Assembly (NCBI GenBank): GCA_004340125.1
Contig: SLUK01000010.1
Span: 1-64,000, forward strand
Direction of reading: 5' to 3'
DNA from: Harryflintia acetispora
Lineage (GTDB): Bacteria > Bacillota > Clostridia > Oscillospirales > Ruminococcaceae
Length of the DNA stretch: 64,000 nt
A program made the position numbers and the translations under genes. Positions 23,534 to 33,068 of this stretch are shown in pieces. The notes beneath the pieces were generated by a model that did no database searches, was not told where the DNA came from, and saw only the letters and a program-made list of their open reading frames with translations. Position 1 is the stretch's first letter; each line of letters starts with the position of its first letter.

Positions 23534-26170
23534 TTATTTTACGGTGAAGCGGTAGCATCCCGGCGCGAGCAGGTAACGCGCCTCCCCGCCGCTGCTCCCA
23601 AGAGCGCGCGCGTTTTGTGGCGCGCTGACGCGCGCCCCCTCCCCCGCCCTCAGGGTCAGGATGGCGGTGGTGTTCGGCGGAATGGTGAACTGGTACTCCA
23701 CTTTGTCCCCCTCCATCCTCCAGCCGCTCTCCAGCGTGCCGCGCGGGGTGCGGTAGCGGCAGCAGAGCTCGCTAAGCCTCCTGTCCGGCACCGGGTGCAG
23801 CCGGATGTCCCGGTAGCCGCCCGCCTCTTCTGCATCGCAGTCGATCCCGGCGGCCACCCGGTAAATCCACTCCCCGATCGAACCGTAGGAGTAGTGGTTG
23901 AAGGAATTCATCTCGTCGCTCCAGAAGCTGCCGTCCTCCATGATTCCGTCCCAGTGCTCCCAGACGGTGGTGGCTCCCTTGCGCACCTGGTAGAGCCAGG
24001 AGGGGAAGTCCTCTTTAAATAGCAGCTCGTAGGCAAGGTCCGCCCGGCCGTTTTCGCTGAGCGCAAAGCAGATGTAGGGCGCGCCGACGAAGCCGGTGTC
24101 CAGGTGCCCGCCTTTCCGTTCAATCAGCTCGGCGAGCTTCCTTACGGCCGCCGGGCGTTCACTGTCCTCGACAAGGCCGAAGACCAGCGCCAGCACCTGG
24201 GCGGTCTGGGTCTCTTCGCTCACTTCGCCATCCCGGACGAAACGTGCCCGGAAGGCGGCGCGGACCGCCCCATAGAGCGCCTCATATTCCTGTGCGTCCG
24301 CCTGACGGCCCAGCAGCCGCGCCACTTTTGCCACGATCCGCGTCGAGACGGCGTAGAAGGCGGTGGCGGTATAGAGCGGGTCGGTCGCCCCGATGTAGTC
24401 CCCGGGCTTCGCATCGAGCGCCACCCAGTCGCCGAGCTGACTGCCGCCCTCCCAGAGGCCGTTTGGGCTCTCGGCGCGCATGTAGCCGACATACCGCTTC
24501 ATCGCCCCGTAGTTCTCCTCGAGGATGCGCCGATCGCCATAGGCCGTGTAGAGCACCCAGGGGCAGATGGTGACGCAGTCCCCCCAGGCCGCCGAGGTGG
24601 ACTCGGGCCCGGCGCTGGCCAGGTCCCAATCCCGCGGCAGGATGTTGGGCACCACAAAGGGCACGGCGCCGTTTGAGAACTGGTCGGCCCGCACACCCCG
24701 CAGCCACTTTTCATAGAAGAGGAAGCAGTCGAAATTGAAGCTGGCGGTGCGCGCGAAGATCTGCGCGTCCCCGGTCCAGCCGAAGCGCTCGTCGCGCTGC
24801 GGGCAGTCGAGCGGCACCTCGATAAAGTTCCCGCGCTGGCCCCAGAGGATGTTTTTATAGAGCCGCTCGATCAGAGGGTTCCCGCTGCGCAGCTCGATGG
24901 TCTGCTCCATCCCCGAATGGGCCGCCACCCCCAGGACGCTGTCCTCATTGGGCTCGCCCGGCCAGGCGACGACCTGGATATACCGGAAACCCGAGAAGGT
25001 GAAATGCGGCTCGAAGATTTCGACGCCCTCCCCCTTCAGGATGTATTGCAGCTCCTGCTTGGCGCTCCGCAGATTGTAGGGGTAGGCGTTGCCGTCCGGG
25101 CCCAGCGTCTCCACCAGGCGCAGGAAGACGAGCTCCCCTTTCCTGCCCTGCACCCGGATTCTCGGCCAGCCGACCATGTTCTGCCCGAGGTCGAGCACCC
25201 TATCCCCATTGGGGGTGCGAAGGATCTTTTGCACCCGCAGCTCACGCTGCGCCCTCACCGGTGCGCAGAGGGTGGAGACGAGCTCCCCCACCTGCGGGCT
25301 GAGTACCCGCACCGGGGACCAGCCCGCCCCGGATAAGCCCGGCTTATCCCAGCCGGGAAGCTCGAGGCGCGCGTCGTAAATCTCCCCGTCATAGAGCTGG
25401 GAGCTGAGAATCGGCCCGCGGCGGTAGCGCCAGCGCTCATCCGAGGAGACGATTTCCTCCCGGCCGTCCTGATACCAAAGGTGCACCTGGCAGCGCAGCG
25501 CCCGCTTGTGCCCGTAAAGCTCCCGCTTCTTGTCCCAGGTGTAGGGGCCCTTGTACCACCCGTCGCCCAGGATCGCGCCGAGGGCGTTTTCCCCTTCCCC
25601 CAGCAGCTCGGTCACGTCGTAGCTCTGGTATTGCAGATGGTCCCCATAACTCGTCCAGCCGGGGGTGAGATGGTCCCGTCCCACCTTCCGCCCGTTGATG
25701 TGCGCCTCATAGAGCCCGCAGGCGGTGATGTAGAGCCGGGCGGCGCGAAGCCCGCCGCGCACCGAGAATTCCCTGCGGTAATAGTGGCAGGATTCCTCCT
25801 CGTCCCGCGCGCCGATCCAGCGCGACGTCCAGGGGGAGCCGAGGAACCCGGTCTCAAAGCGCGCCTGGCTCCAGCCGGAGCATTCGTTCTCTTCGTTCCA
25901 GAGCCGCACCCGCCAAAAATAGGGGGTGCGCGCGCTGAGCGCCGCGCCCCCGTAGGGGATCCCCAGTGTCTCGAAGGACTGTACCCGTCCGCTGTCCCAG
26001 CAGAGCGCGCCGAACGTTTCCTCGGTGGAGACCTCGATCTGATAGGCGCTCTGCATGGCGCCCTGTCGCGTGCTCTCCATCTGCCAGCTCAGGCAGGGGG
26101 AGGGCGCGTCGATCCCGATTGGGTTTTCCCGGTACTCGCAGCGCAGGAAAGCCGCCTTGTCGCTTGTCAA
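23534..26170 (-). CDS. alpha-L-rhamnosidase, GH78 family
   Basis: An 878-residue glycoside hydrolase family 78 enzyme. N-terminal beta-sandwich domains (about 1-330) lead to an (alpha/alpha)6 barrel (about 420-780) and a C-terminal beta domain. Catalytic features are RDERFGWTGD at 459-468 with the general acid Glu461, and TTVWEHWDG with Glu738 as the likely base. There is no signal peptide, so it should act in the cytoplasm on imported rhamnosyl oligosaccharides or glycosides. It is the last gene of the binding-protein/permease operon, 15 bases after the permease, linking sugar uptake to rhamnose release and the rhaBAD genes. Confidence 0.92.
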   Translation of the reverse strand: MTSDKAAFLRCEYRENPIGIDAPSPCLSWQMESTRQGAMQSAYQIEVSTEETFGALCWDSGRVQSFETLGIPYGGAALSARTPYFWRVRLWNEENECSGWSQARFETGFLGSPWTSRWIGARDEEESCHYYRREFSVRGGLRAARLYITACGLYEAHINGRKVGRDHLTPGWTSYGDHLQYQSYDVTELLGEGENALGAILGDGWYKGPYTWDKKRELYGHKRALRCQVHLWYQDGREEIVSSDERWRYRRGPILSSQLYDGEIYDARLELPGWDKPGLSGAGWSPVRVLSPQVGELVSTLCAPVRAQRELRVQKILRTPNGDRVLDLGQNMVGWPRIRVQGRKGELVFLRLVETLGPDGNAYPYNLRSAKQELQYILKGEGVEIFEPHFTFSGFRYIQVVAWPGEPNEDSVLGVAAHSGMEQTIELRSGNPLIERLYKNILWGQRGNFIEVPLDCPQRDERFGWTGDAQIFARTASFNFDCFLFYEKWLRGVRADQFSNGAVPFVVPNILPRDWDLASAGPESTSAAWGDCVTICPWVLYTAYGDRRILEENYGAMKRYVGYMRAESPNGLWEGGSQLGDWVALDAKPGDYIGATDPLYTATAFYAVSTRIVAKVARLLGRQADAQEYEALYGAVRAAFRARFVRDGEVSEETQTAQVLALVFGLVEDSERPAAVRKLAELIERKGGHLDTGFVGAPYICFALSENGRADLAYELLFKEDFPSWLYQVRKGATTVWEHWDGIMEDGSFWSDEMNSFNHYSYGSIGEWIYRVAAGIDCDAEEAGGYRDIRLHPVPDRRLSELCCRYRTPRGTLESGWRMEGDKVEYQFTIPPNTTAILTLRAGEGARVSAPQNARALGSSGGEARYLLAPGCYRFTVK

Positions 26171-26185
26171 AGATAACCCCTCCTT

Positions 26186-27031
26186 TTAGCCCTTGACCGC
26201 GCCGGCGGTCAGCCCTTCGATCATCACCTTGTTGAGCCCCAGATAGAGCAGGATGGTCGGCAGCGTCCCCATCGCGATGGCCGCGAAGGTCGGGCCCCAA
26301 TCCCTGGCCCCGAAGCGTCCGCTGAACATCACCAGCCCGGTCTGCAAGGTCTTCAGCTCGGTCGAGCTGACGAAGGTCATCGAGAAGAGCAGGTCGTTCC
26401 ACACGTCCATGAAGCTGATCATCAGGATGGTGACCATTGCGTTCTTGATCAGCGGCAGCATGATCTTAAAGAATACCCGGTAGATCGAGCAGCCGTCGAT
26501 CACCGCCGCCTCGATCATCTCGTTGGGGATCCCCTTAAAGAAGCCGGAGAAGAGATAGATTGACATCGGCAGCCCAAAGGCGGAAAAGGCCACGATCAGG
26601 CATTCGAGGGTGTTTAAGAGGTTCGCCGTCTTGAACATCAAAAACAGCGGGATGAGCATGACCTGCACCGGGATCATGATCCCCATCAAAAACAGGGTGG
26701 AAACCGGGCCGCTGAGTTTCCAGCGCATCTTGGTCAGCCCGAAGGCCGCCGGCGCGCTGAGCAGGACGATGAAGGTCAGCGAAAAGACGGTGGTGTAGAT
26801 GCTGTTCCCCATAAAGGTGCTCATATGCCCCACGTTCCAGGCGTCGATGTAGTTCTGCACCTCGATCCCCTGCGGCAAAGAATAGCTCGGGGTCAGCGCG
26901 ATCTCGGAGTTGGTCTTGAAGGAGGAGAGCAGCAGCCAGATGATGGGGTACAGCTCGATCAGAAGGAAGATGATCAGCAGGGTGGTCCCCACCGCACGCA
27001 GGGGGGAGACCTTCTTTTTTGTTTTTTCCAT
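26186..27031 (-). CDS. carbohydrate ABC importer permease, MalG type
   Basis: A 281-residue permease with six membrane segments and the EAA-loop (NEMIEAAVIDGCSIYRVFFKIMLPLIK) characteristic of the MalG half of CUT1 sugar importers. Start set at 27031 (MEKTKKK) after GGAGGAG; a frame reaching 27100 would overlap the upstream permease by more than 50 bases. It pairs with the MalF-type permease next to it and the binding protein upstream. No ATPase gene is present in the cluster, so a shared MsmX-type ATPase elsewhere is expected. Likely carries rhamnose-containing oligosaccharides. Confidence 0.9.
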   Translation of the reverse strand: MEKTKKKVSPLRAVGTTLLIIFLLIELYPIIWLLLSSFKTNSEIALTPSYSLPQGIEVQNYIDAWNVGHMSTFMGNSIYTTVFSLTFIVLLSAPAAFGLTKMRWKLSGPVSTLFLMGIMIPVQVMLIPLFLMFKTANLLNTLECLIVAFSAFGLPMSIYLFSGFFKGIPNEMIEAAVIDGCSIYRVFFKIMLPLIKNAMVTILMISFMDVWNDLLFSMTFVSSTELKTLQTGLVMFSGRFGARDWGPTFAAIAMGTLPTILLYLGLNKVMIEGLTAGAVKG

Positions 27032-27042
27032 TTCGCTCCTCC

Positions 27043-27930
27043 TCAAATGGTATTGTCTTTGCTCAGCAGCTTGTTGATGATGAGCGAGAAGAACAGGCAC
27101 TCGATCATGATGAAGATTGCAATGGTACTGCCGTAGCCGTACTGCTGGTAGACGAAGGCGGTGGTCTGCATGTACATGGTGGGCATGCGCGTGGCGTTGC
27201 CCGGGCCGCCGCCGGTCAGGGCGTAGATCGAGTCGAACACCTTGAGCGTACCGGTCATGCTCAGCACCAGGGCCATCATGATGATGGGCTTGAGCATCGG
27301 CAGCAGGATGTAGCGCACCCGCTGCGGCCCCGTGGCCCCGTCAATCTGGGAGGCCTCGATCACGTCGCCCGGGATGTCCAGAAGCCCCGAGTAGAAGAGG
27401 GTGGCGTAAAGGCCCATCGCCTTCCAGATGTCGGCGATGATACAGCAGATGAGCGCCGTCGAGCTTTCTCCCAGCCATCCCTTGGCATAGGCGCCCAGGC
27501 CCACCACCTCCAAAAGGCTGTTGAAGAGCCCGTATTGCGGCTGGATCTCGAGGATTTTGACGAACATCTGCCCGATGGCCACCGAGGGCAGCACCACCGG
27601 GAAAAAGAGGATGGTGCGCACCAGGTTCTTGTGCGAGCGCAGGCCGAACATCAGCATGAAGGCCAGCAGCAGCCCCAGCCCGATCTGCCCGGTGACCACC
27701 CCGGCGACGTATTTCAGGTTGGTGGTGACCGCCATCCAGAAGTCGCGGTCGCGAAAGAGGGTCGTGAAGTTCTGGCTCCCGACGAAGCGGAAGTCGAGCC
27801 CCGGCACCCCGTCGTACACGGTGTAGGTGGCGGACCAGACGATCGGCACCAGCACAATGCATGCATAGACCAGCATGGCCGGCAGCACGAAGGCGGCGAT
27901 CGCTTTTTTGTCCCGCAGCAGCTTATCCAA
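27043..27930 (-). CDS. carbohydrate ABC importer permease, MalF type
   Basis: A 295-residue permease with six membrane segments and an EAA-loop (GDVIEASQIDGATGPQRVRYILLP) that meets the ATPase. CUT1-type MalF family. It begins MDKLLRDKKAIAAFVLPAML and lies between the binding protein and the MalG-type permease, transcribed leftward. A hairpin at 27961-27999 separates it from the binding-protein gene and may set the usual excess of binding protein over permease. Substrate inferred from context: oligosaccharides cut by the GH78 enzyme encoded downstream. Confidence 0.9.
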   Translation of the reverse strand: MDKLLRDKKAIAAFVLPAMLVYACIVLVPIVWSATYTVYDGVPGLDFRFVGSQNFTTLFRDRDFWMAVTTNLKYVAGVVTGQIGLGLLLAFMLMFGLRSHKNLVRTILFFPVVLPSVAIGQMFVKILEIQPQYGLFNSLLEVVGLGAYAKGWLGESSTALICCIIADIWKAMGLYATLFYSGLLDIPGDVIEASQIDGATGPQRVRYILLPMLKPIIMMALVLSMTGTLKVFDSIYALTGGGPGNATRMPTMYMQTTAFVYQQYGYGSTIAIFIMIECLFFSLIINKLLSKDNTI

Positions 27931-27960
27931 GGTATGTACTCTCCCTTCCCATCAAGCAGT

Positions 27961-27999
27961 CAGTCCCGCCGGCCATCGGCTTTATGGCTGGCGGGACTG
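27961..27999 (-). other. intercistronic hairpin after the binding-protein gene
   Basis: CAGTCCCGCC (27961-27970) pairs with GGCGGGACTG (27990-27999), extended by GCCAT/ATGGC inside. Read leftward no T-run follows, so it probably protects the 3' end of the binding-protein message rather than fully ending transcription. Read rightward a short TTTTT lies 10 bases on. Confidence 0.65.
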
Positions 28000-28043
28000 G
28001 CATCGTTTTTCTTAGATTCTTGGCTTGTCAGCTCAGGTGGAGG

Positions 28044-29399
28044 CTACTGCTTCGCCAGCTCGGTCTTGATCGCTTCGTCGCAGATCTGGCAGTATTCCTC
28101 CGGGGTGATCTCGCTGACCAGCAGGGGCTGCACGTTGTCCTCAACGGTGCTGGAAGCCTTCTGGGGGAGCTTGAATTCCAGCCAGGCGCCGGTGCCGGTC
28201 ACCTTCTGCATCTCATCGAGCACGAGCTGGGTGTAGTAGCTGGTCTCGTGCTCCTCCTGCATGGTGTAGGGGGTGAGCAGGCCAAGGTTCTCCAGCGCGT
28301 AGTCGCCATAGCGCGGGAAGACGTAGGCGATCCAGTCGCGCAGCGCATCGTCGTAGTTCTGGGCGCCGATACAGAGCGTCAGCCCGTAGTGGCACAGGTA
28401 GTCGCCGGCGCTGCCCTTGCCGTCCGGGAAGGTCGGGAAGGCCATGAGGCCCATGTCCTCGCCGATGGTGTCGCTGCCCTCGAGGCGCTCGGTGAACCAG
28501 GAACCGGTGTAGCACATGGCCGCCTTGCCGCCGAGCATCATCTCATAGGCGATGTCCTCGTCCACCGAGTTGACGCCCTCGCCGAAGTACCCCTTGGTGT
28601 TCATGTCCTGCAGGATTTTTGCGCTGTCCACCACGGTCGGGTCACTCATCGACAGCACGCCGTCGTTGATGTCCACGATGGACTGGACCCCCAGCCGCCT
28701 GAAGGTCATGTTGGCGATCCAGCGGGTGGCGCCCCACTTGCCCTTGGCGAAGAGGGCGATCGGCTGCACACCGTTATTTTTGAGCGTGTCGCACACGGCG
28801 GTGAACTCGTCCCAGGTGGTGGGCACCGTGACGCCGTTCTCCTCGAAAATTTTCTTGTTGTACCAGATGGCCTCGATGTTGTTCTCGGTCGGCAGCACCC
28901 ACATCTCGTCGGTGCCCTGGAGGTTCGCCAGCCCCTGGTAGACGGACTCGGGCAGGCAGCTCTCCACCCCCGCTTCCTTTAGGACCTCGGAGGCGTTCTT
29001 GATCTGGCCGGACTTGATTAAGGACGCGTTGGTGTCGGCGCGGTCCGAGTTAAAGATGTCCGGCAGGGAGTTGGAGGACGCCAGGATCATGATCTTCTGC
29101 GGCAGATCGTTTTGCGCGATCTTCTCATTCTCGATGGTGACGCCGGGATGGTCCTTCTGGTACTCGGCGGTCAGGCCGTTTAACACCGCAGCGGTGTTCT
29201 GGTTGTCGTCCCAGACGGTCAGGTGATGGATCACCCGCTCGGTGGTGTCGGCGCCGCCCTCCTGCGAGGCGGCCGAGCTCTCTGCGGGCGCCGCGGCGTC
29301 GGAGCTGCTGTTTTCCAGCTTCTTGGCGGAGCACCCCGCAAACGCCGAAGCGGCACAGACGGCGGCCAGCACTGCGCTCAATACTCTTTTCGTATTCAT
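28044..29399 (-). CDS. extracellular sugar-binding lipoprotein of an ABC importer
   Basis: A 451-residue CUT1-type binding protein: signal peptide MNTKRVLSAVLAAVCAASAF with lipobox FAGC, a Ser/Ala-rich linker, then the two-lobed binding fold (HLTVWDDNQNTAAVLNGL; WYNKKIFEENGVTVPTTWDEF is the classic hinge region). Start set at 29399 after GGGAGGG. It is first in the leftward operon binding protein-permease-permease-rhamnosidase. The YesM/YesN pair immediately upstream is the type that controls such transporters. A TACAAT -10 (complement of 29440-29445) with a poor -35 suggests activator dependence. Confidence 0.9.
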   Translation of the reverse strand: MNTKRVLSAVLAAVCAASAFAGCSAKKLENSSSDAAAPAESSAASQEGGADTTERVIHHLTVWDDNQNTAAVLNGLTAEYQKDHPGVTIENEKIAQNDLPQKIMILASSNSLPDIFNSDRADTNASLIKSGQIKNASEVLKEAGVESCLPESVYQGLANLQGTDEMWVLPTENNIEAIWYNKKIFEENGVTVPTTWDEFTAVCDTLKNNGVQPIALFAKGKWGATRWIANMTFRRLGVQSIVDINDGVLSMSDPTVVDSAKILQDMNTKGYFGEGVNSVDEDIAYEMMLGGKAAMCYTGSWFTERLEGSDTIGEDMGLMAFPTFPDGKGSAGDYLCHYGLTLCIGAQNYDDALRDWIAYVFPRYGDYALENLGLLTPYTMQEEHETSYYTQLVLDEMQKVTGTGAWLEFKLPQKASSTVEDNVQPLLVSEITPEEYCQICDEAIKTELAKQ

Positions 29400-29514
29400 C
29401 AATAACCCTCCCAAAATCATGGTTGTTTTGTGTAGTTTCATTGTAGCATTTGACAAAAAAATCGAATAGTGAGCTTTTTTTCTGATTCGGTGGGGGGAAT
29501 TTCTGTTTTATCCT

Positions 29515-31086
29515 TCAGTGCCCGTGTTTATACTGGTCCGGCGTGATGCCGAAGGTTTTTTTAAAGACCTCGCTGAAGTGGCGCGCGTCGTGGAAGCCCA
29601 CCTGGGAGCTCACGGCCGAAACCTTCATCCCGCGCTCCAAGAGCTCCCGGGCGTGCTCGAGACGCACCGAGGTGAGGAATTTGATATAGGTGGTGCCCAC
29701 CTGCTCCTTGAAGAGCATGCTCAGATAGGTCGGGTTCATGTAGACCGCCTGCGCCAGCTCCTGCAGCGTCAGACTCTTGTCGTAGTTTTTGAGGATATAC
29801 TGCTTGGCCTCGAGCACCCCCTTGTGCATGCCGCGGCTCTTGACCTCCTGCAGCCAGTCGCACAGCCGCCCGAAAAATCCGCGCACCCACCCGCAGATCT
29901 GCCGGTAGCCGCGAAGTCTAAACAGCTCCTCATGCGGGAGGTACCCCTCCCCCAGAGTCTCCAGATAATTCTCCCCCGTCTCCTGCGCGGCCCGCAGCCC
30001 GAGATAGCACAGCTCCAGGCATTCGTGGCAGAAGAGCTGGGGCGAGAGGTTCGACTTCCACCAGAAGTCCAGCAGCCCGTCCACCGCCGCCAGGGTCTCC
30101 TCCCGTTCCCCGGCGCGCAGGCGGTAGAGGATCTCCTCCTCGCGCCCGCCGCCCGCGGGCAGAGGCCCGCTTTGCACCTCGCCGATGGGGAGCACGCTGT
30201 TTTCTTCCCGAAAGAGCGCATACCGCAGCGCCTGGCGCGCCTGCAGGCAGCACAGCGGCAGGTGCAGCGGGTCGGCGCAGTCTTCCCCCACCCCGGCGAA
30301 GAAGGAATATTCCCCTTCGGCCGCGAGGGCCGAAAGCCGCCGCGTAAGGCAAAGCTCCTGCGCCCCCGGTGAGAGCAGGACGAGCAGCAGGTCGCCCTCC
30401 TGCTGCAAGAAGACGGCCTGTTCGCCCTCGCGCAGTGCCCGGCGCTGGAAACTGCGGCACAGGGCGGCATATCCGTCCTGCACCGTATTGCGCGGCGCGG
30501 CATGGTTCCCTTCCCCATCCCGCTGCGCAATGCGCAGCGCGGCGGCACCCCCGCTGCGCAGGGGCGGCAGCGGCAGCCCCCGTTCCTCGAAGAAGGCGAC
30601 GTACTGGCTGAAATCCTGGATTGTCCCGTCGAGCAGGGCGCGCACCGCCTGGAAGAGCGCGTCCTGCTCGGCGCGCGCCTTTGGCATATCAGAATTCCCG
30701 GCTGGCGCGCGGGAGTGCAGCAGCTTGACCGCCCGGCTGATGGCGCCGTCGATCGATTCGAGGGTGACCGGCTTTTCCAGATAGTCGAGCACGCCCAGGC
30801 TGATGGCGCTCTGGGCATAGCGGAACTCGTTGAAGCCGCTGAAAATGACGAAGACGCTCTCGGGCACGATCTCCTTGGCCCGCCGGATCATTTCCAGCCC
30901 GTCCATGACGGGCATCTGGATGTCGGTGAGCACGATCTCGGGGCGCAGACGCTCGATGAGCGCCAGCCCCTCGCTGCCGTTGCGGGCGGTACCGGCCAGC
31001 TCGACGCCGTAGCTCGACCAGTCGGCGAGTGAGCGCAGGCCCTCGAGGACCACATATTCGTCGTCCACCACAATGGCTTTCAGCAT
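29515..31086 (-). CDS. YesN-type response regulator with AraC DNA-binding domain
   Basis: A 523-residue regulator. Receiver domain at 1-125 with VVDDEYVVLEG at the start, phospho-acceptor Asp55 in VLTDIQMPVMDG and Lys in LEKPV; a long poorly conserved middle region (about 130-410); and an AraC-type double helix-turn-helix at about 420-520 (SLTLQELAQAVYMNPTYLS and the closing GFHDARHFSEVFKKTFGITP). Its start overlaps the end of the sensor kinase gene by seven bases. It likely activates the sugar importer/rhamnosidase operon just downstream in response to a rhamnose-containing ligand sensed by the kinase. Confidence 0.9.
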   Translation of the reverse strand: MLKAIVVDDEYVVLEGLRSLADWSSYGVELAGTARNGSEGLALIERLRPEIVLTDIQMPVMDGLEMIRRAKEIVPESVFVIFSGFNEFRYAQSAISLGVLDYLEKPVTLESIDGAISRAVKLLHSRAPAGNSDMPKARAEQDALFQAVRALLDGTIQDFSQYVAFFEERGLPLPPLRSGGAAALRIAQRDGEGNHAAPRNTVQDGYAALCRSFQRRALREGEQAVFLQQEGDLLLVLLSPGAQELCLTRRLSALAAEGEYSFFAGVGEDCADPLHLPLCCLQARQALRYALFREENSVLPIGEVQSGPLPAGGGREEEILYRLRAGEREETLAAVDGLLDFWWKSNLSPQLFCHECLELCYLGLRAAQETGENYLETLGEGYLPHEELFRLRGYRQICGWVRGFFGRLCDWLQEVKSRGMHKGVLEAKQYILKNYDKSLTLQELAQAVYMNPTYLSMLFKEQVGTTYIKFLTSVRLEHARELLERGMKVSAVSSQVGFHDARHFSEVFKKTFGITPDQYKHGH

Positions 31087-32876
31087 TGCTCTCCTCCTTT
31101 TGGCCCCCAGGGGCCCTCGAACTGCGCGGGCAGCCGGATGGTCACCCGCGTACCCTGCCCCGGCCGGCTTTGGAAGGTGATCCGACCGCGCTCACCATAA
31201 TAGAGCTGTACCCGTTCCACGACGTTTTGCACCCCGTAGCCCGCGTGGACCTGCGCGGTGTCCGCCATCCCCACCCCATCGTCCTCGACGGTGAAGAGGA
31301 TGTCCTCCCCCTCTCTTTTCCCGCGCAGCCAGAGCGCGCCCCTGCCCTCCTTGGGCTCGAGCCCGTGGAGCACCGCGTTCTCCACAAAGGGCTGCAGGAT
31401 GATCTTGATGATCTCGCACTCCAGAATTTCTTCCTCCGCCTCGATGTGGTACTCGAGCTTATCCTTGTAGCGCAGGGACTGGATGATCAGATAATTCTCC
31501 ACCTGCTCAATCTCCCGGCGCACGGTGGTGGTCTCCCCGCCGCTGTTGAGGCTGATTTTAAAGACCTTGGACAGCGAGATGGCCATCTGGCCGATCTCGG
31601 GGACCTTCTGGAGGTTGGCCATCCAGTAGATGCTGTCCAAGGTGTTGTAGAGGAAATGCGGGTTGATCTCGGCCTGCAGGCATTTGAGCTGCGCCTCCTT
31701 CTGGCGCAGCCGCAGCTGGGCGACGCTTTCGTTCAGTCGGTAGTTTTCCCCGATCATCTCCAAGAATTTATTCCCGATCGTCCCGATCTCGTCGTCGGAA
31801 AACTGCTCGTCAAAGACCCGCTTGCCGTCCCCGACCTCCTCGATCACCCGCTCGAGCTTGTGCAGCGGCCGGTTGATGGAATTGGAGAGCAGCAAAAACA
31901 GCAGGATGGCCACCGCCGCGGTCATCACCGCCGTGAAGGCGGTGTAGCGCTTGATGGTGCCGGTATCCCGCAATAGATCGTCCAGCCTGACGGTGTGCAC
32001 CAGCTGCCAGCCGGTGGCCCCGTTTTGAAAGCGGGTGGTGAAAAAGCCGCCTTCCTCGTCAAAGAGGCCGGGCGGCACCTGTTTCTTTGCCAGCGCCTCG
32101 TGAAAGGACGGGTTGTTGCAGTAGAGCAGGTTCTGCTCGCGGGAGCTGCCCGCGTCGAGGATCATGTAGCAGCCCGCCGCGGTGGCATCTGCGGCATCCG
32201 TGCCGGCGCTCGGGAAGGCGGAGCGGAAGATCCGCGTGCGCACGCAGGTGATCAGCACCCCCAGCTCCTCCAGGCTGCCCGGTACCCTGACCAGCTTGCC
32301 GCAGGTAAAAACCTCGTTGGCATTGGTCGGGTCGAGCACGTCGTAGCTGAAAAAGACCTCCTTCCCCTGCGCCTCGATGATCTGGCGGTACCAGTCGGTC
32401 TTGCTGACCTGGCCGAAGGAGGAGTTCAGCATGGCGCCCAGGGAGTTGACCCTGGAGCCGCCCGAATAGAGCGTGCCGTTTTGATCATAAAACCCGGCCC
32501 AGAGGATGTCGTTGAGATAGAAGGTATAGTAGCGCATCTTCTCCTGCAGCAGGGCGTCCCGCGCGCGCTTCCCGTCCGGGTCGTGCGCGAAGGAGGTGTT
32601 CTGCGCCGCCAGCAAGAACTCCTGGTCATATAAAAAGGTGCGCGAAGCGCTCACGATCGAATCCAGCGTCGCCTCCAGAATCCGCCCGGAGGTCTGCAGG
32701 CTGGACTGGTAGGACCGCGTGTGGTTGCGCTCGATGATCGAGGCGGAAATCCGGTAGGACATGATCCCCAGCGCCGGCACCGAAATCAGTATCAGGAACA
32801 TCATCGCCGCCAGGAACTGGTTTTTGATCTTCTTCATCCCCAGCAGCCGGGGAATACGCTCGATCAATTTGTGCAT
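31080..32876 (-). CDS. YesM-type sensor histidine kinase
   Basis: A 598-residue membrane kinase: first transmembrane helix about residues 19-42, a large extracellular sensing domain (Cache-like, about 45-300), second helix about 310-330, HAMP linker, His_kinase domain with phospho-acceptor His407 in EINPHFLYNTLDS, and ATPase domain with N-box (PFVENAVLHGLEP) and GVGMA. YesM-family kinases sense extracellular sugars and signal to a YesN partner, encoded directly after with a short overlap. The promoter and a hairpin-rich leader lie upstream at 32893-32996. Confidence 0.9.
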   Translation of the reverse strand: MHKLIERIPRLLGMKKIKNQFLAAMMFLILISVPALGIMSYRISASIIERNHTRSYQSSLQTSGRILEATLDSIVSASRTFLYDQEFLLAAQNTSFAHDPDGKRARDALLQEKMRYYTFYLNDILWAGFYDQNGTLYSGGSRVNSLGAMLNSSFGQVSKTDWYRQIIEAQGKEVFFSYDVLDPTNANEVFTCGKLVRVPGSLEELGVLITCVRTRIFRSAFPSAGTDAADATAAGCYMILDAGSSREQNLLYCNNPSFHEALAKKQVPPGLFDEEGGFFTTRFQNGATGWQLVHTVRLDDLLRDTGTIKRYTAFTAVMTAAVAILLFLLLSNSINRPLHKLERVIEEVGDGKRVFDEQFSDDEIGTIGNKFLEMIGENYRLNESVAQLRLRQKEAQLKCLQAEINPHFLYNTLDSIYWMANLQKVPEIGQMAISLSKVFKISLNSGGETTTVRREIEQVENYLIIQSLRYKDKLEYHIEAEEEILECEIIKIILQPFVENAVLHGLEPKEGRGALWLRGKREGEDILFTVEDDGVGMADTAQVHAGYGVQNVVERVQLYYGERGRITFQSRPGQGTRVTIRLPAQFEGPWGPKGGEQC

Positions 32877-32892
32877 GGGTACGCTCCTCTCT

Positions 32893-32960
32893 ATGCAAAA
32901 AGAGGAGCTAGCTCCCCTCGCTTTTTACTTAGGGCCCGGCCGTGCCTCAGGCTTTACCTG
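32893..32960 (-). other. hairpin-rich leader of the yesM-yesN transcript
   Basis: Read leftward, two hairpins occur between the promoter and the kinase start: CTCAGG/CCTGAG (complement of 32947-32964) and a longer one, AGGGGAGCTAGCTCCTCTTTTT, with a T-run like a terminator (complement of about 32894-32917). It sits only about 20 bases before the start codon, so it may be an attenuator, or it may end transcripts arriving from the DeoR gene. Confidence 0.5.
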
Positions 32961-32967
32961 AGACTAT

Positions 32968-33048
32968 ATTATAATTGAAGAGAGCGGGCCTGTCTATTTT
33001 TGACGAATAACTTGATAAATGATCATATTCAATCATCAACATGATCAT
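32968..33048 (-). promoter_or_regulatory. yesM promoter with upstream TGATCA motifs
   Basis: Read leftward: TAGACA (complement of 32991-32996), 17 bases, TATAAT (complement of 32968-32973). Upstream are TGATCATATTCAAT (33020-33033) and ATGATCAT (33041-33048), with TGATCA cores 22 bases apart, two helical turns. The same motif and the same promoter hexamers occur before rhaB. Confidence 0.7.
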
Positions 33049-33068
33049 TAGAACGTCGCGCTTACCAC

